A program made the translations under genes and the position numbers. The notes beneath the pieces are model-generated. The model made no database searches. It worked only from the letters and a program-made list of their open reading frames with translations, and had not been told where the DNA came from. Below, in pieces: positions 45,196 to 55,190 of a stretch of DNA of 64,000 nt; within the stretch, counting starts at the first letter, position 1, and the number at the start of each line of letters is the position of its first letter. This stretch comes from Hofstenia miamia (taxonomy: Eukaryota > Xenacoelomorpha > Acoela > Hofsteniidae), in the NCBI GenBank assembly GCA_900660155.1, contig CABFPE010000534.1, positions 4,559 through 68,558 of the forward strand, read 5' to 3'.

Positions 45196-48072
45196 GATTT
45201 ATTATCCATACATAGACACTAAACAGTAGTATAAATAACAAATTTACATTAATAATGTACATAAAGCACTCTGCATAAACGCCATAAACATAATGCATAT
45301 TTCTTACATTTATTTTTAATAGCATAGTCAAGGTTATTTAAAAACTATTGTTGGAAGAAATCTTTTAATGATATATTTATGTGTTTCAAAGATCCGTATA
45401 AATTTATGGAAGTATCTTAATGTATATAATTAGCAAGAATAGAAATTTTATTTAAATAATAAGATCTGATTAGGAAAGTGGAAGGGAGGGACATTTGTTA
45501 ATTGTTATCAGTCATTTTGTTATTTTTTGGAAAATATTGAAACGAATTTCAAGTAAGTCCTCTATCACACCTGTATTTTTCATAAACTTCCTCGAATCTT
45601 GAATACATAAAATTATTTGAGGTGTAAACTATTTTTGAAATTTACTTCAAAAACTAACATTTTCCAGCGTTTATGTTCAAAAATTCATCCCAAGACAAAA
45701 TTAAGAAATCAAGATACAATGTTATTATTAAATTGCTATTTTAAAATCCTAAATTATCATAGGTGAATATTCGCAAATTGAAATGTGTAATTTTTTTTCT
45801 TTGAAATACACAAATTATAAGTTTTAAGTTATTATGAAAATTTCAGAATGGGACATCATCATTGTTGTTATGAACGGATTGTTGTAGTAAACTTCCTTAA
45901 GTCGATAAATTCTTACTTCAATATGCCCTATATTATATTTTCAGGAAGCATACAGTAAATTATGTGTAGTTTTTTTTATTAAAGATGTAACCTACTTCTT
46001 TGGAACAAAAATGAATTTTAGTATGATTTACTTGAAAATTGCTTAAGCTAAATGTGAATTCCATTCCCAGTAATTAAGAATCTACGATATATGAACTAAC
46101 AATATTAAACAAGTGGATATTCATGCTTAAGTTGACTAATCTGTATATTCTCCAAATTCCTTAAGCTTCATAGTTGATTGGGTATTTGTATGCCTTTCCT
46201 ACCAGTTCTGACCATTGGATTTGGACCTCCTACTACATAATTCAGGATAGTTAAGACTAACATGGGGAACATGGATTTCAGAATAATACTAATAATTTTT
46301 AAATTTTTGAACCGCAACCCTACAAACAAAAATGAATTATTTAGTTATATCTTAAGCATACTTTACATCAAATAATTAACAAAATTTAGTCTTCCTTAGT
46401 CGTAATTTGATAACTACATAAAAAACGGGTATCCTCGACTAGCAATAAGTGTTCCTTTGTATATGAGGCCCTTATAAATATAGCAATTGGCTTTGAAATT
46501 GAACAAATTAAAAGTTTTATACCCTAAGTGAGTACATTAATCACTGTACAAACTAATGTTTTAAAAAAAATTTTTGGTGTAAAACAGATGACCCATTATG
46601 TTATGGAACAATGGGCCCTATATATACAAAGTCACAGAAGTGCGCGTTCATAATTATATGGGAAAAATGCACAATTCTGTTGCAAAGCTTTTTAAAATTC
46701 TGTTCACTACTGGCAGATTAGTAGTGACATTGCTCACTATGCAAAAATATCATCCCAATGTCTAACGCAGACACTTAAGTTATTGAGGATTTAAAGGAAT
46801 TATAGGATCTCTTTTAAGAAGTGGAAAGAAAATTGAACAATTAAAATTTATCAGTTTACTAAACATACTTCAAGCAACAGCAGTCATTTAGTCCTAATTC
46901 CATTATGGTTATTGTTTCCATGTCTAATAGATCGATTCATTATCTGAACATAAGGTATGATACGAATTTGAATCATTTTAAAAAAATATTATCTTATATT
47001 TTTACATTCCTTAGGCACGAAACTTCTTCATTCCATGAGAGCGCACAAACTCATCACCGTGTTCATATCAAAGGTTTTCAATATTCTTAACAGGCTGTGT
47101 TGGGAAAATATCCGATTTAAATTAATAAATCAAAAAAATCGGATTATTTGATTTAAATCGGATTTTTATGATTTAAATCGGATTCTTTATCTAAATTTCA
47201 ATTTTACCCACACAATCTTCCAAGGTAGTAAATATTAGAAATCCTTTTGATACTACTATTTTCGAAATACAATAATTTAATCAATTTTAAATAAACTGAA
47301 GATAAAAAACATGCAAAACAATAAATTCAGAGCTTGCCAATGCAGTCCAATATCAGGGCAATAACTTCAAAACAAATAGAATACACTACTTGTATCTCTT
47401 TTAGTAAACTTGATTTAAATCAATAATTGAACTAATAATGTGTTTTGATTCAAATCATGATTTAGATCCGATTTAAATCAATGACTTAAATCGAGTGATT
47501 TAAATCGACCAACACTGTTAATAGGCTTGGATAAAATTGTTTAAATGATAGATAAAGCGTTTGTTACTTTAAGTAACTTCAGTAGTAATAAAATTAAATG
47601 AGAATGATTTGTACTATATTAAATAATTTATTACACTTCTCAGAGATTATTGAATATTACCACACATAGAATACATGAGAGTGTTGGAGAAAGCATTATT
47701 ATTCCAACCAAAATACAGTATTTACACAAATTACTAAACAAATAATTAATGAGTATAAATAACTTCACCAATCACTAGAGCATGTCATCTTTACAACTGT
47801 CTTGTGAAACATTAGGGAATTAATTAAATTTGCGACTGACATTTGATTAGAAATTGGTTTAGTTGTAGCAATTTTAGGATGAACAATTGACCAATTAAAA
47901 TAAAGTCGTTTGGTGCAGAAACTCTTGCTTAGAATTAATTACAACATGCATTTTGGAAAAAAGAATGTCAATATATATGTACTTATGACCGTCTGTGACC
48001 CAATTCCAAAAAAGCTTGATCGGTAACAGCAATTTATTTACTTCCATCTCTGATTTATTTTATTATATATAC

Positions 48073-48125
<53 letters not shown>

Positions 48126-49094
48126 TATATTACATATTATATATTATATTATATATTTTATTATATATATGAAATGTATGCTTAACAGTGGCTACGGAAC
48201 GAATTTCGATTAAGGGTTTGGGTTTATAGGCTACATTTACTATCCAAAATTACTAAATGAAAGGACTGTTGCTGTTTAAATTATAAAATCTGAAGCAAAT
48301 TTTTCGAAAAGCTGATTTTAAGGGACGGCAACTGCTCCTCTGCTACTGATGTTGAACAACCCTATGTAAATGTACAAAAGAAATGCAACATGTTAAGATA
48401 AATAAGAGAATTGAAGAAAACTATAATCCAAGTTTATTACAGTTATTCGCTATTACTAAGTGCTTTTGTATTATTTATCCGTGCAAATTTAAGATAGATT
48501 TCGAAAGATCGGTGCATTCTTCAATATTACAGGGAAGAACTTGAAGAAAAATTGTATATAGAGAGACGCGGAATGGTATTGACAGTAAAGTAATTACTAA
48601 GCTAAATTATCTAAATCTACTGCAGACATCAGTTATTCCAAATTTGAAGAATCCACATTTCGAGCGCTACCCCATTTCGCTAGTGCGGTTTGTGAATGCC
48701 TTGATTAGAGTTTCCCTAAAAGATGGATGGGTATTCATGGAGCTATTGAATATCCAGCATGTTCACCAGATCTTACGACTATAGATGTCAGTGTATGGGG
48801 AACTGTTAGTAATGATGTGTTCTAAAGAGCTTCGAAAATTTATCATTGATTCTTTTGCCAAGCTTAACAAAGAATTATGTTCTAAAATTTGCAGAAGTGT
48901 TGCATCCCGTTCTCAGCAAAGTATCGATGTGAATGGCGCTAAGTAAAGTATGTTTATCCATTTTTATATTGTAAAATTATTGAAATATATTTGTTTGTTG
49001 TTGAATGTTTTTTTAATTACACGTGGTATCGTTTATATTACTGTAAAAACAATTGTGGCCACCCTGTACATTATATATATATATATACACACAC

Positions 49095-49141
<47 letters not shown>

Positions 49142-49566
49142 CACTATCAAATAAAGTTTCTGCATGCATATAAAATTGAGGGTAGCATAAACGCATTAAT
49201 TGCATTAATCAGTCAAGTAATCGCATTTAAGTGGTATTGGGCCTAAAAGTCGGGAAATGAAGACCATTGGTTATGTACCAAAATTACATCTAACTTCCTC
49301 TAGTTTCGTTTTAGATGTTTAAATCTATATAATCTATATAATCTTTCCCTCATTTTATTTTGAATACCAGATATTTGATATATAATGTTAATCTAGAAGC
49401 CGCTCTTTATTAAAAAACTTTAAGTATTACACGTTTTTTTAGAAATTGAAAGGCAACATATTGAGTTTGTATTCAATGGTTACTGCTTCCGTTCTGATTT
49501 GATTTTTCTACAGCCAATCTCCCAAGACCAGAGACAGGGACGGGACTAGCACGCAAGGCTATAGTT

Positions 49567-49597
<31 letters not shown>

Positions 49598-49790
49598 GTT
49601 AAGGTTTGACAGGATCACCATTTTATTAGATTTACTGGTCTCAGCTCCATAGCATTGAAAATTTCAGTGGGATTGAAATATTAATGAAAAAACAGAGAAA
49701 ACGGACTTCAGAATATTTAATGGTACCAATGTGACCATTGGATCAGAAAATTTCATCGAAAGTAGACCAACTGAATTCTGCTCTCCCAAA

Positions 49791-49836
<46 letters not shown>

Positions 49837-52800
49837 TAAATTTCGAAAGCTGGAAAAAGGCTTGGTTAAAAATAGCTGTAAATCCTGTTTATAAATTACA
49901 CTTGTGAATATATTCTCATCATACCTCATTGATAGCAGAATGTCTCCATTCGGTTTTAATCTCAGCAACTTGTTTTCTTTTGTGACTGAGTGAAAATTCG
50001 CGAGCTTTTCATTTACAATGAAGATATCAGGAACCCAGATTTTTGGAAGCATTGAAACATCAAGAGTGACTGTCTCATTGAACTGATTAAACGCAATCCT
50101 TGGATCATTCCACATTTGTCGGAGAAAAATTGTGACTCTATAGTCCTAAGAATATTGTCAAAACTTTGTCTACTTAACAAACATATTAAAAAATTCAAAT
50201 ACACTAAAATACTTCTTATGACAATAAGAGTAGTAATTTTATGCAAAACTATTATTATTATGTAAAATATTAGCTCCTTATTACAGAATTCAAATGCATA
50301 TGGTATCAATATTACTTAAGTGTAAATCTGGTACACCTTCTCTTTCATTTTTAAAACAATATATTAAGTTAACTGAACGTTCTCAAAAATTTTGATAAAT
50401 ATTCAAATAGTTTTCACCAAATAGCAACTAAAATTTGGAATAACTTAGACCATGAAAATAACATGGAAATTAACAACAAACACACACCACACCATTATAT
50501 ATGTATATGTTACTATTATTTTGTAAATAGGTTTTAGTTTATCGTTTTGTACCAAAGATTTTTTGCAGTAAATTGCTTTTGACTCTTATGAAAATTGAAT
50601 GACGTCATTTGCTTGATACTATGCATCTAATCATTACAAGCGTAGTTACTTATTTTTTTTTAAAAATAAACTCAAATGAGAATGGAGTTGAAAATGTGGA
50701 CTTCCCATTATAAATTCTTCTAATTTTAAAATGCACAGATCTAATCTAAAACAAACAAACGATTCTCGCTTTGAAACCAAATAAAGATCTTTGAGTAGGA
50801 ATTGAGGATCTCCACCGTATAAAGAAATTTAATAATGGTGAACTTCGAATTATTCCATCGACACGCCTATGGCGCTATTGGCGCTCTGTACAACAGCGAA
50901 ATTAAACATTTAACAAGTTTACCTGTTATGCCACTTTATTAAAAGAGATATGGCTGGCAATAATTTATTCATGAATCTAGAAGATAAATTGATGGAAACG
51001 AAAATTAAATTTTTCCGAGCTGATGACTTGCTCTTATAAATTAAAAAATACATTTCATTTATTGTTTAAAATATCAGGTTTCGGTGAGGGTGCATTGATC
51101 TAATTTCGAAAATTATGTCACAACAAAACGGTAATAAAGATTTGCACCAAACATAACAATTATTAAATGCATTTGATATATTTAATAGGTAAATATGAAT
51201 ATAAAATGCATGTATTCATGCAGTAATGAAGAAAAACCGATAAATTACGTATAAATCATACACTGCAAGTTTAATTTTTATTCTTACTACGAAAATATGT
51301 TCTTGAGAACATGACATAAGAATAGTCTCATGTTAATGTCTGCTCTATGTATTAAGATTGAATGATGTCGGGTGAATGATATGTATTTAAATTGTTCTAT
51401 CATCTGATTGAGTATTTAGTTGAAGACTTTAGATCTACACCACAACACCAGGATGGGAAATGGGTCACGTTTGGGCCTAAGACCCGACTTGACCTGTCTA
51501 GCAATGACGCACGAACCGATCCGGCCCGTTTCCCCAATGTTCCGCAACCTGATCCGACCTGTCTAACGCTGATGTATTAACATAAAAATATCAATAAAAA
51601 ACCTTATAAAATCAATAAAATGCAATTTTCAATATTTCAAACTAAAGTTGTTCCTTAAATCTGTTGGTGGTCTTCCACCCTAATGAATTTAAATGACGTT
51701 TGACGCAACTGAACCCGCTTAAGAGTGATCCGCAACCTGATCCGTCCCCATCTTGCTCAGTACATTGCAGTTATGAGGACTCATTACTAATGTCTTATCA
51801 AAGTTGGAGATATCAACCCATATCATACCAAGGTCCTCAAATGGAAACCATAACTTTAAATGTATGGCTGATGCTTGTTTTTATTGTTTAATCCTAATTT
51901 CTTTTATTAATTGGTAAAATCTATGGTATTTATGATGTCTTGCGGATTCAGCACTGGTTTTACTGTTGCTTCGCATTTTTTATTACGTCTGCTAATTGAC
52001 CATTTTTTCTCATTTTTGATATTTACCAAGGTATGTCTCTGAATTCATATTTTACTTAAGCATCACTGACTTCAACATAAATTTGACCTCTTTACATAGT
52101 ACATTCATTGTGCAATTTGAAAATTTCACGCTTTGACATTTTGCTAATAGTTCACAAGATAACACTTCAAAAACTAATTGCACATGAAATTCTCTAAATA
52201 TGCTTTCTAAAAGTACAATATCTGAGAGATACCCAATTCCAAAGTACTTAAGTAGGTCTGGAATGAAGTGGGTTAAGCTGTTTCATAATGTTCGAAAATC
52301 GAGCAAACCGTATGGAGCTCAACATCACAATTTCAAAAGTCACTGGAACAGGCACGTATTTAGAGGTAGGAATAAATCTGCCATTATGCGTGAAAAAAAC
52401 TGATATCAAAACACAAAAATAATTAAGTTGCAAATATTCTGTTCCTCGCAAATTTTCTCTAATGACTGTGACTTGGTTATTGGTCACATTGGATGAAAAA
52501 AATTCCCAACCTTTTGTGATGAATATTTGGTTGGTATGCTATGTTTTATAAGATCAATGTAGCCGGAGAATTCATTGATAACCATTAATTGTAAGAGTCA
52601 AAGGCACAATTAATATATTGCAAAGATGTTACCAAAATAACTTGAGACGTTTCTTGCCTAGAGGCAGAGGCGTTTATAGTTTCAAGTAAATCTTAAAGCC
52701 TAATTTTGAGACTACAAATGATGGAGGATGCTGCGCTTTTGTTATTTCAAAATTTTATTGCCACTGTTAAAGAGTGAGTGTAACGAAAGATGAAAATAAT

Positions 52801-54126
52801 TTATAAACTCCTCCTATTTATAAACAAAGCCCTTTGAACTCGAGAGATACCGCTAATCCCATTTATACTAGCAAAGTATCTCTTTGGGATTTAGACATTT
52901 TTTGGACTTTTATTCTTAAAATAGTCATGGCAATTGTCTGAAATGAAAATAATGCTTCTAGTTTTAATCTATTTTGCAATTATTTTTTCATTTTAAAGGT
53001 TTATGTTAGTAAGTCTTTGGTATGACTAGAATTAATATTTTTTTCATTGTGTAATTTTTCCAATCAGTTTTTGGGAGTTCTGAAATTATTGTAATTCTTA
53101 AATTCAATTCACAAACTTGGGCTGTAAAACCTATTAATAGATTTTACAGCCTAAGTCTTTGAATTGAATTTAAGAATAGTTGCAAAACGGTTCGCGCCAG
53201 GTTGGGTTGCGATATTCCATTCCGAATAGGGTTGAAGATAACAATTTTTTCATAAATATTTAAAAGTAGTTCAAAACTAGGCCTAAGTGAGATTCATTTA
53301 GCGATATTTAAAGCACAAATTAAACTAATTTCATAAATTTAGTTGATTTTTTGCAATTTCAATTCACTACTTCATGAATATTATCATTAGTAATGTATAA
53401 TGCTAATACTGCGAGACTTCCTGTGCTATCAAGTGTTATTTTTTCAGCACAAACATCAAGGACATACTCAGAACGCGAATTTTCTTCATGTTGACCGAAG
53501 ATCAATTATCATGTTTTTCAACTGAAACATTTGATTCCATTGAACTGTTATATTTTGCAAATGGGAATAGAAATGCAGGTACATATTGTTATTTTCTGTC
53601 ACAATGCTTTCTAATGGTTTCTAAGACAATTGAAGGATTTGCATTTTAAAATTCAGTACCAAATTCCAAAAATTGGGTTTGAACCCGATTGCAACCATGA
53701 GCAGTTGAATATCTAACAAAAAATTTATAATAAATAATTTTAAAATACAGGCAAATAACAAAAGTAAAGATTAAATTTGATTTATTTATGTTATTTTCTA
53801 TGAAGGATGTTGTTAGTTCACATTCATAATAATAAACCTTGGGGTTTACTTTTTTTATATTAAAAGAAGCAAGGCGCTTACTAAATTGTTAATAAATTTG
53901 AAAATAAAAAACATAATATAATGATCAAATTTCTTCCATCAAAGATAAAGTGTTGTAAATTTTAGGATGCTGAATTTATATGTTCCACACGCCATGTTCT
54001 GTTGTGTACACACAAATTTAAAATTCCCACACAACATACACCGACAAGCCTTTCGGATAATAAGGTTAAAAGTAATCTCTTTAGATCGGTTTTTAGCTTT
54101 TCCCAGTCAAACAGATGCATCCCAAT

Positions 54127-54169
<43 letters not shown>

Positions 54170-54338
54170 ATATACAAATACTAGGCTGTATAATTGACTA
54201 TTAATTGAAGATGTATTACAATTTAAATGATTTGAGAGTAACAATATTATAACAAATCATCAGAACTCACCATGGTAGTTTCAGCAATATGCCCGATACT
54301 TCCAATTTGAAGAGAAATGTTTACAAGGACGGATTTTC
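35577..54338 (-). CDS. Glycine-receptor-like Cys-loop chloride channel (N-terminus missing)
   Basis: Seven exons on the minus strand, 54338-54271, 50145-49925, 39723-39641, 39569-39435, 39262-39048, 38851-38711 and 35828-35577, join in frame. They encode a subunit of a pentameric ligand-gated anion channel of the plasma membrane: ligand-binding domain, Cys-loop (C-13 residues-C), a second GlyR/GluCl-type Cys pair, four membrane helices and a short M3-M4 loop. M2 reads [15 protein letters not shown], an anion-channel pore. Internal exon lengths almost equal those of vertebrate GLRA genes. Compared with human GlyR alpha1, loop D Phe63/Arg65 and loop E Ser129 are kept, Phe159 in loop B is Tyr (ESYAYT), loop C Phe207 is Tyr, -2' Pro is Thr and 19' Arg is Gln. 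The ligand could be glycine, or GABA or another amino acid. The signal peptide exon(s) were not found between 54339 and 64000. Every frame is open, so the gene is probably functional. Confidence 0.92.
36917..36937 (-). CDS. Possible 21-bp microexon (STLGFPN) in M3-M4 loop
   Basis: On the minus strand, CTGTCCTCAG precedes and GTGAGTAC follows a 21-bp segment that reads STLGFPN in phase 0, so it would add seven residues between the exons at 38711 and 35828 without shifting the frame. Vertebrate GlyR alpha1 has a comparable optional eight-residue loop insert. The splice sites are good but a short match like this can arise by chance. Confidence 0.35.
37060..37285. mobile_element. hAT-type MITE in GlyR-like intron
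   Basis: Ends CAGGGACGTAAGCAGAATTTTC and, reversed, CAGTGGTGTACGCAGGTTTTC are similar inverted repeats. The flanking 8-bp words GTAAGGAC (37052-37059) and GTGAGGAC (37286-37293) match at 7 of 8 positions, the expected hAT target duplication. 226 bp, non-coding. Confidence 0.7.
38711..38851 (-). CDS. GlyR-like exon (M3 and start of loop)
   Basis: Acceptor CTATTTAAG. Encodes [20 protein letters not shown] and [16 protein letters not shown], the third membrane helix, then a Lys-rich stretch (KKEKKKRPF) before donor TTT|GTGAGT. 141 bp against 150 bp in vertebrate GLRA. Read-through past the donor stays open for about 17 codons. Confidence 0.93.
39048..39262 (-). CDS. GlyR-like exon (pre-M1, M1, M2)
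   Basis: Acceptor AAATTTAG. Encodes [40 protein letters not shown] and [20 protein letters not shown], ending at CGA|GTAATT after QESLPR. 215 bp, exactly the vertebrate GLRA exon length. Carries the second Cys of the loop-C pair and the pore helix. Confidence 0.95.
39435..39569 (-). CDS. GlyR-like exon (loops B-C)
   Basis: Acceptor TATGTTTAG. Encodes (Y)[40 protein letters not shown] and IT, ending ACAG|GTAATC. 135 bp (138 in vertebrates). Loop B reads ESYAYT across the junction; the Cys in TNVCKRDY pairs with the one in the next exon. Confidence 0.93.
39641..39723 (-). CDS. GlyR-like exon (Cys-loop)
   Basis: Acceptor TTTACTGTTTAG. Encodes (R)[27 protein letters not shown], ending AGCT|GTAAGA. 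The two cysteines are 13 residues apart with FPMD between them, the family's defining loop. 83 bp, identical in length to the vertebrate exon. Its acceptor lies 22 bp from the end of the mariner element at 39746. Confidence 0.95.
39746..40657 (+). mobile_element. Mariner element, deleted inside, intact ends
   Basis: The 28-bp terminal inverted repeats are identical by eye (CAGGTAGTCCCGAAAGTTCT.. at both ends), flanked by TA (39744-39745 and 40658-40659). 912 bp against about 1.3 kb for autonomous mariners. Its coding region is visibly richer in G+C than the surroundings. Perfect ends and a single long open frame point to a recent insertion. It sits in the intron directly upstream of the Cys-loop exon of the minus-strand channel gene, leaving only 22 bp (with its TA) between its end and that exon. 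Confidence 0.95.
39936..40580 (+). pseudogene. Mariner transposase with in-frame internal deletion
   Basis: 214 codons open from [20 protein letters not shown]. Residues 1-110 hold the two helix-turn-helix motifs ([40 protein letters not shown], then ILHE). After ELLQ the protein jumps to [14 protein letters not shown] (second catalytic Asp) and [16 protein letters not shown] (third Asp), the two being 34 residues apart as in true mariners (D34D). The linker and the region with the first catalytic Asp, about 130-140 residues, are deleted in frame. It could still bind its ends but not catalyse transposition, so the copy is a possible dominant-negative form. Confidence 0.92.
41310..42730 (+). 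mobile_element. P-element-like transposon with long inverted ends
   Basis: The left end (41310-41369, CATGACCTACTAGAG..) and the reversed right end (to 42730) match over about 55-60 bp with some four differences, including the inner block AAACCTCTCAAATCGAGAG. Both begin CATGA, as the Drosophila P element does. GTGTAGA is duplicated on each side (41303-41309 and 42731-42737). Inside is a decayed P/THAP9-type transposase C-terminus. 1,421 bp, so mostly deleted compared with autonomous P elements (about 3 kb). Located in the ~10-kb intron of the channel gene. Confidence 0.8.
41870..42190 (+). pseudogene. P/THAP9-like transposase C-terminal remnant
   Basis: The plus-strand frame reads [32 protein letters not shown], stop, [34 protein letters not shown] and [14 protein letters not shown]. 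The YIAGxxxRK, CxxCxxxL and LSRGGLxxPS blocks are those of the C-terminal part of P-element/THAP9 transposases. One stop interrupts it and upstream similarity fades quickly. Confidence 0.65.
44006..44869. repeat. Tandem duplication, first copy (next to an N)
   Basis: Identical by eye to 44871-45731 except that its (TAA)n run has 23 units against 22. The two copies are separated only by an N at 44870. See the finding on a possible haplotype join. The unit includes a probable LINE 3' end with its (TAA)n tail. Confidence 0.93.
44261..44480 (-). mobile_element. Probable LINE 3' end with (AAT)n tail
   Basis: On the minus strand the sequence runs GTTTAGTGTCTATGTATGGA, TAATAAATCTTTG and then (TTA)n at 44261-44329. 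A 3' UTR running into a triplet-repeat tail resembles the end of the CR1/L2-type LINE at 15.9-19.3 kb in style, though not clearly in sequence. No coding part recognised. Repeated at 45126-45345 in the second copy of the duplication. Confidence 0.4.
44871..45731. repeat. Tandem duplication, second copy
   Basis: Second copy, 22 TAA units (45126-45191). Single-copy intron sequence resumes after it (AATTGCTATTTT). Confidence 0.93.
45735..47090. other. AT-rich intron sequence
   Basis: Part of the large intron of the channel gene; no transposon ends or coding similarity seen. Confidence 0.45.
47095..47517. mobile_element. hAT-type MITE rich in GATTTAAATC palindromes
   Basis: Ends CTGTGTTGG (left) and CAGTGTTGG (right, reversed), with 8-bp flanks TTAACAGG (47087-47094) and TTAATAGG (47518-47525) matching at 7 of 8. 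The inner sides of both ends carry repeated GATTTAAAT(C) words, a palindrome, about eight times. 423 bp, non-coding, moved by a hAT transposase in trans. Confidence 0.72.
48064..48121. repeat. (TA)n microsatellite
   Basis: Long, slightly interrupted TA run (ATACATATATATATACA at its start), followed by AT-only sequence to 48170. Confidence 0.9.
48640..49069 (+). mobile_element. Tc1/mariner-type element, 3' remnant
   Basis: The plus strand encodes [34 protein letters not shown] and [18 protein letters not shown], the segment xPHFxxxVRxxLDxxFPxRWIGRxGPIxWPxRSPDLTPLDFFLWG that carries the last catalytic Asp. Stops interrupt it. [19 protein letters not shown] follows near 48885-48940. GTGGCCACCCTGTACA at 49055 looks like the right terminal repeat (reversed TACAGGGTGGCCAC). 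No left end was found. A different family from the mariners at 30.9 and 39.7 kb. Confidence 0.7.
49073..49136. repeat. (TA)n microsatellite
   Basis: TA run with ACACACA interruptions, directly after the mariner right end. Confidence 0.9.
49796..49833. repeat. (TA)n microsatellite
   Basis: TA run about 90 bp past the donor of the loop D/A/E exon of the channel gene (49925, minus strand). Confidence 0.9.
49925..50145 (-). CDS. GlyR-like exon (loops D, A, E)
   Basis: Acceptor ATATTCTTAG. Encodes [20 protein letters not shown], then QFNETVTLD (possible N-glycosylation), [16 protein letters not shown] and [13 protein letters not shown], ending ATGAG|GTATGA. 221 bp (224 in vertebrates). Aromatic and basic loop-D residues and the WxPD motif are conserved. 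Confidence 0.95.
51449..51755. repeat. hAT-like non-autonomous repeat (CAGGATGGG ends)
   Basis: Left CAGGATGGGAAATGGGTC and, reversed, right CAAGATGGGGACGGATC are similar. Inside are several GACCCGACC/GATCCGGCC-type words. No convincing 8-bp duplication. The tubulin-intron repeat at 29585 begins similarly (CAGGGTGGGAAGCGG). Confidence 0.4.
53095..53176. repeat. Near-perfect 35-bp hairpin
   Basis: Arms 53095-53129 and 53142-53176 are reverse complements at 32 of 35 positions (one of the three differences would be a G-U pair in RNA), with a 12-base loop. It lies in the channel gene intron and would be transcribed with it. It may be a tiny fold-back element or an RNA hairpin of pre-miRNA-like size. 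Confidence 0.85.
54130..54161. repeat. (TA)n microsatellite
   Basis: TA run 110 bp downstream (minus strand) of the first channel exon found. Confidence 0.9.
54271..54338 (-). CDS. GlyR-like exon (first beta strands)
   Basis: Acceptor TGCATTTTTAG. Encodes (G)[20 protein letters not shown] then TM, ending ATG|GTGAGT; compare vertebrate [23 protein letters not shown]. 68 bp, the same as the vertebrate exon. NIS is a possible N-glycosylation site. Confidence 0.93.
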
Positions 54339-54673
54339 CTAAAAATGCAGTTGTACATGACAAAAGTTAGGAACAATGATAATTTATTATAATCGATACC
54401 ATAGACTTCTATACCATTGCTAATATCGATATTCCAAGAAATTTGAAGCGGCATCATTTTTCTGAGAAATTTTTAAACTACAACGGATATTAACAAAATT
54501 TCATATTGTTTGTGGTAACAGTCATCATCGCATAACATATAATCTATCTTCATAAAATAACAAATTTCTAGTGATAACAACAATTATCAGGATAAATTTA
54601 TTATAGTTATATATGAAAACTTTGCAAAATGTACACAAAACATGGCAATGTTAGTCATTGCACAATTGTACTT

Positions 54674-54721
54674 ATATATATATATATATATATATATATA
54701 CTGTTTAAATAAATAAATATA

Positions 54722-54758
<37 letters not shown>
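54674..54758. repeat. (TA)n with (TG)n microsatellite
   Basis: TA run 54674-54700, then ATAAATAAATATA, a TG run (54724-54740) and another TA run. Confidence 0.9.
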
Positions 54759-54794
54759 CAGCTTTGTATAGAAAATCTTGAATTATATAGATCC

Positions 54795-54990
54795 GCTGGA
54801 TACAAAAAATCTTGCAGGCGCTATAACAGAGGGATTTAGATACGGGTCCAATAATTTTTATTTAAAAAAACCTGAAAAGCATAATTAAGAAACTAGACCC
54901 ATATTATAAATGTGCAATGCCAAAATGCTTAGATACAATAGAAAATCACAAACTGTTGCTGCTGGATACAAATCCCATACTATCTTGAGC
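54795..54990 (+). repeat. Short dispersed repeat, GCTGGATAC..TCTTGAGC
   Basis: Begins GCTGGATACAAAAAATC, then CAGGCGC; ends GATACAAATCCCAT then TATCTTGAGC. A diverged copy in reverse orientation occurs at 57383-57596 and again at 62608-62821. All three lie beside TA microsatellites. Ends are conserved but are not inverted repeats of each other. Confidence 0.65.
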
Positions 54991-55151
54991 ACTATAATCG
55001 TAATTAATTCACACTAGGGACTCTACATTTGAGCACTGTATTTTTATGTTACACTTTGACCAAATGTAGTTTTTTCAGCAAAAATTTGAACACCCCACAC
55101 CGTAATATACATGAAAATATAACAAGGGGGGTGAGTTCTCAATTGAATTGG

Positions 55152-55154
<3 letters not shown>

Positions 55155-55187
<33 letters not shown>
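55155..55187. repeat. (TA)n microsatellite
   Basis: TA run forming the left boundary of the first copy of the 2.4-kb duplication. Confidence 0.9.
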
Positions 55188-55188
<1 letters not shown>

Positions 55189-55190
55189 CT

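Noticed and set aside
48950-49173. Open frames with Ile-Tyr repeats (also 47995, 32852, 54002, 55029)
   Set aside because: They are (TA)n microsatellites read through in frame.
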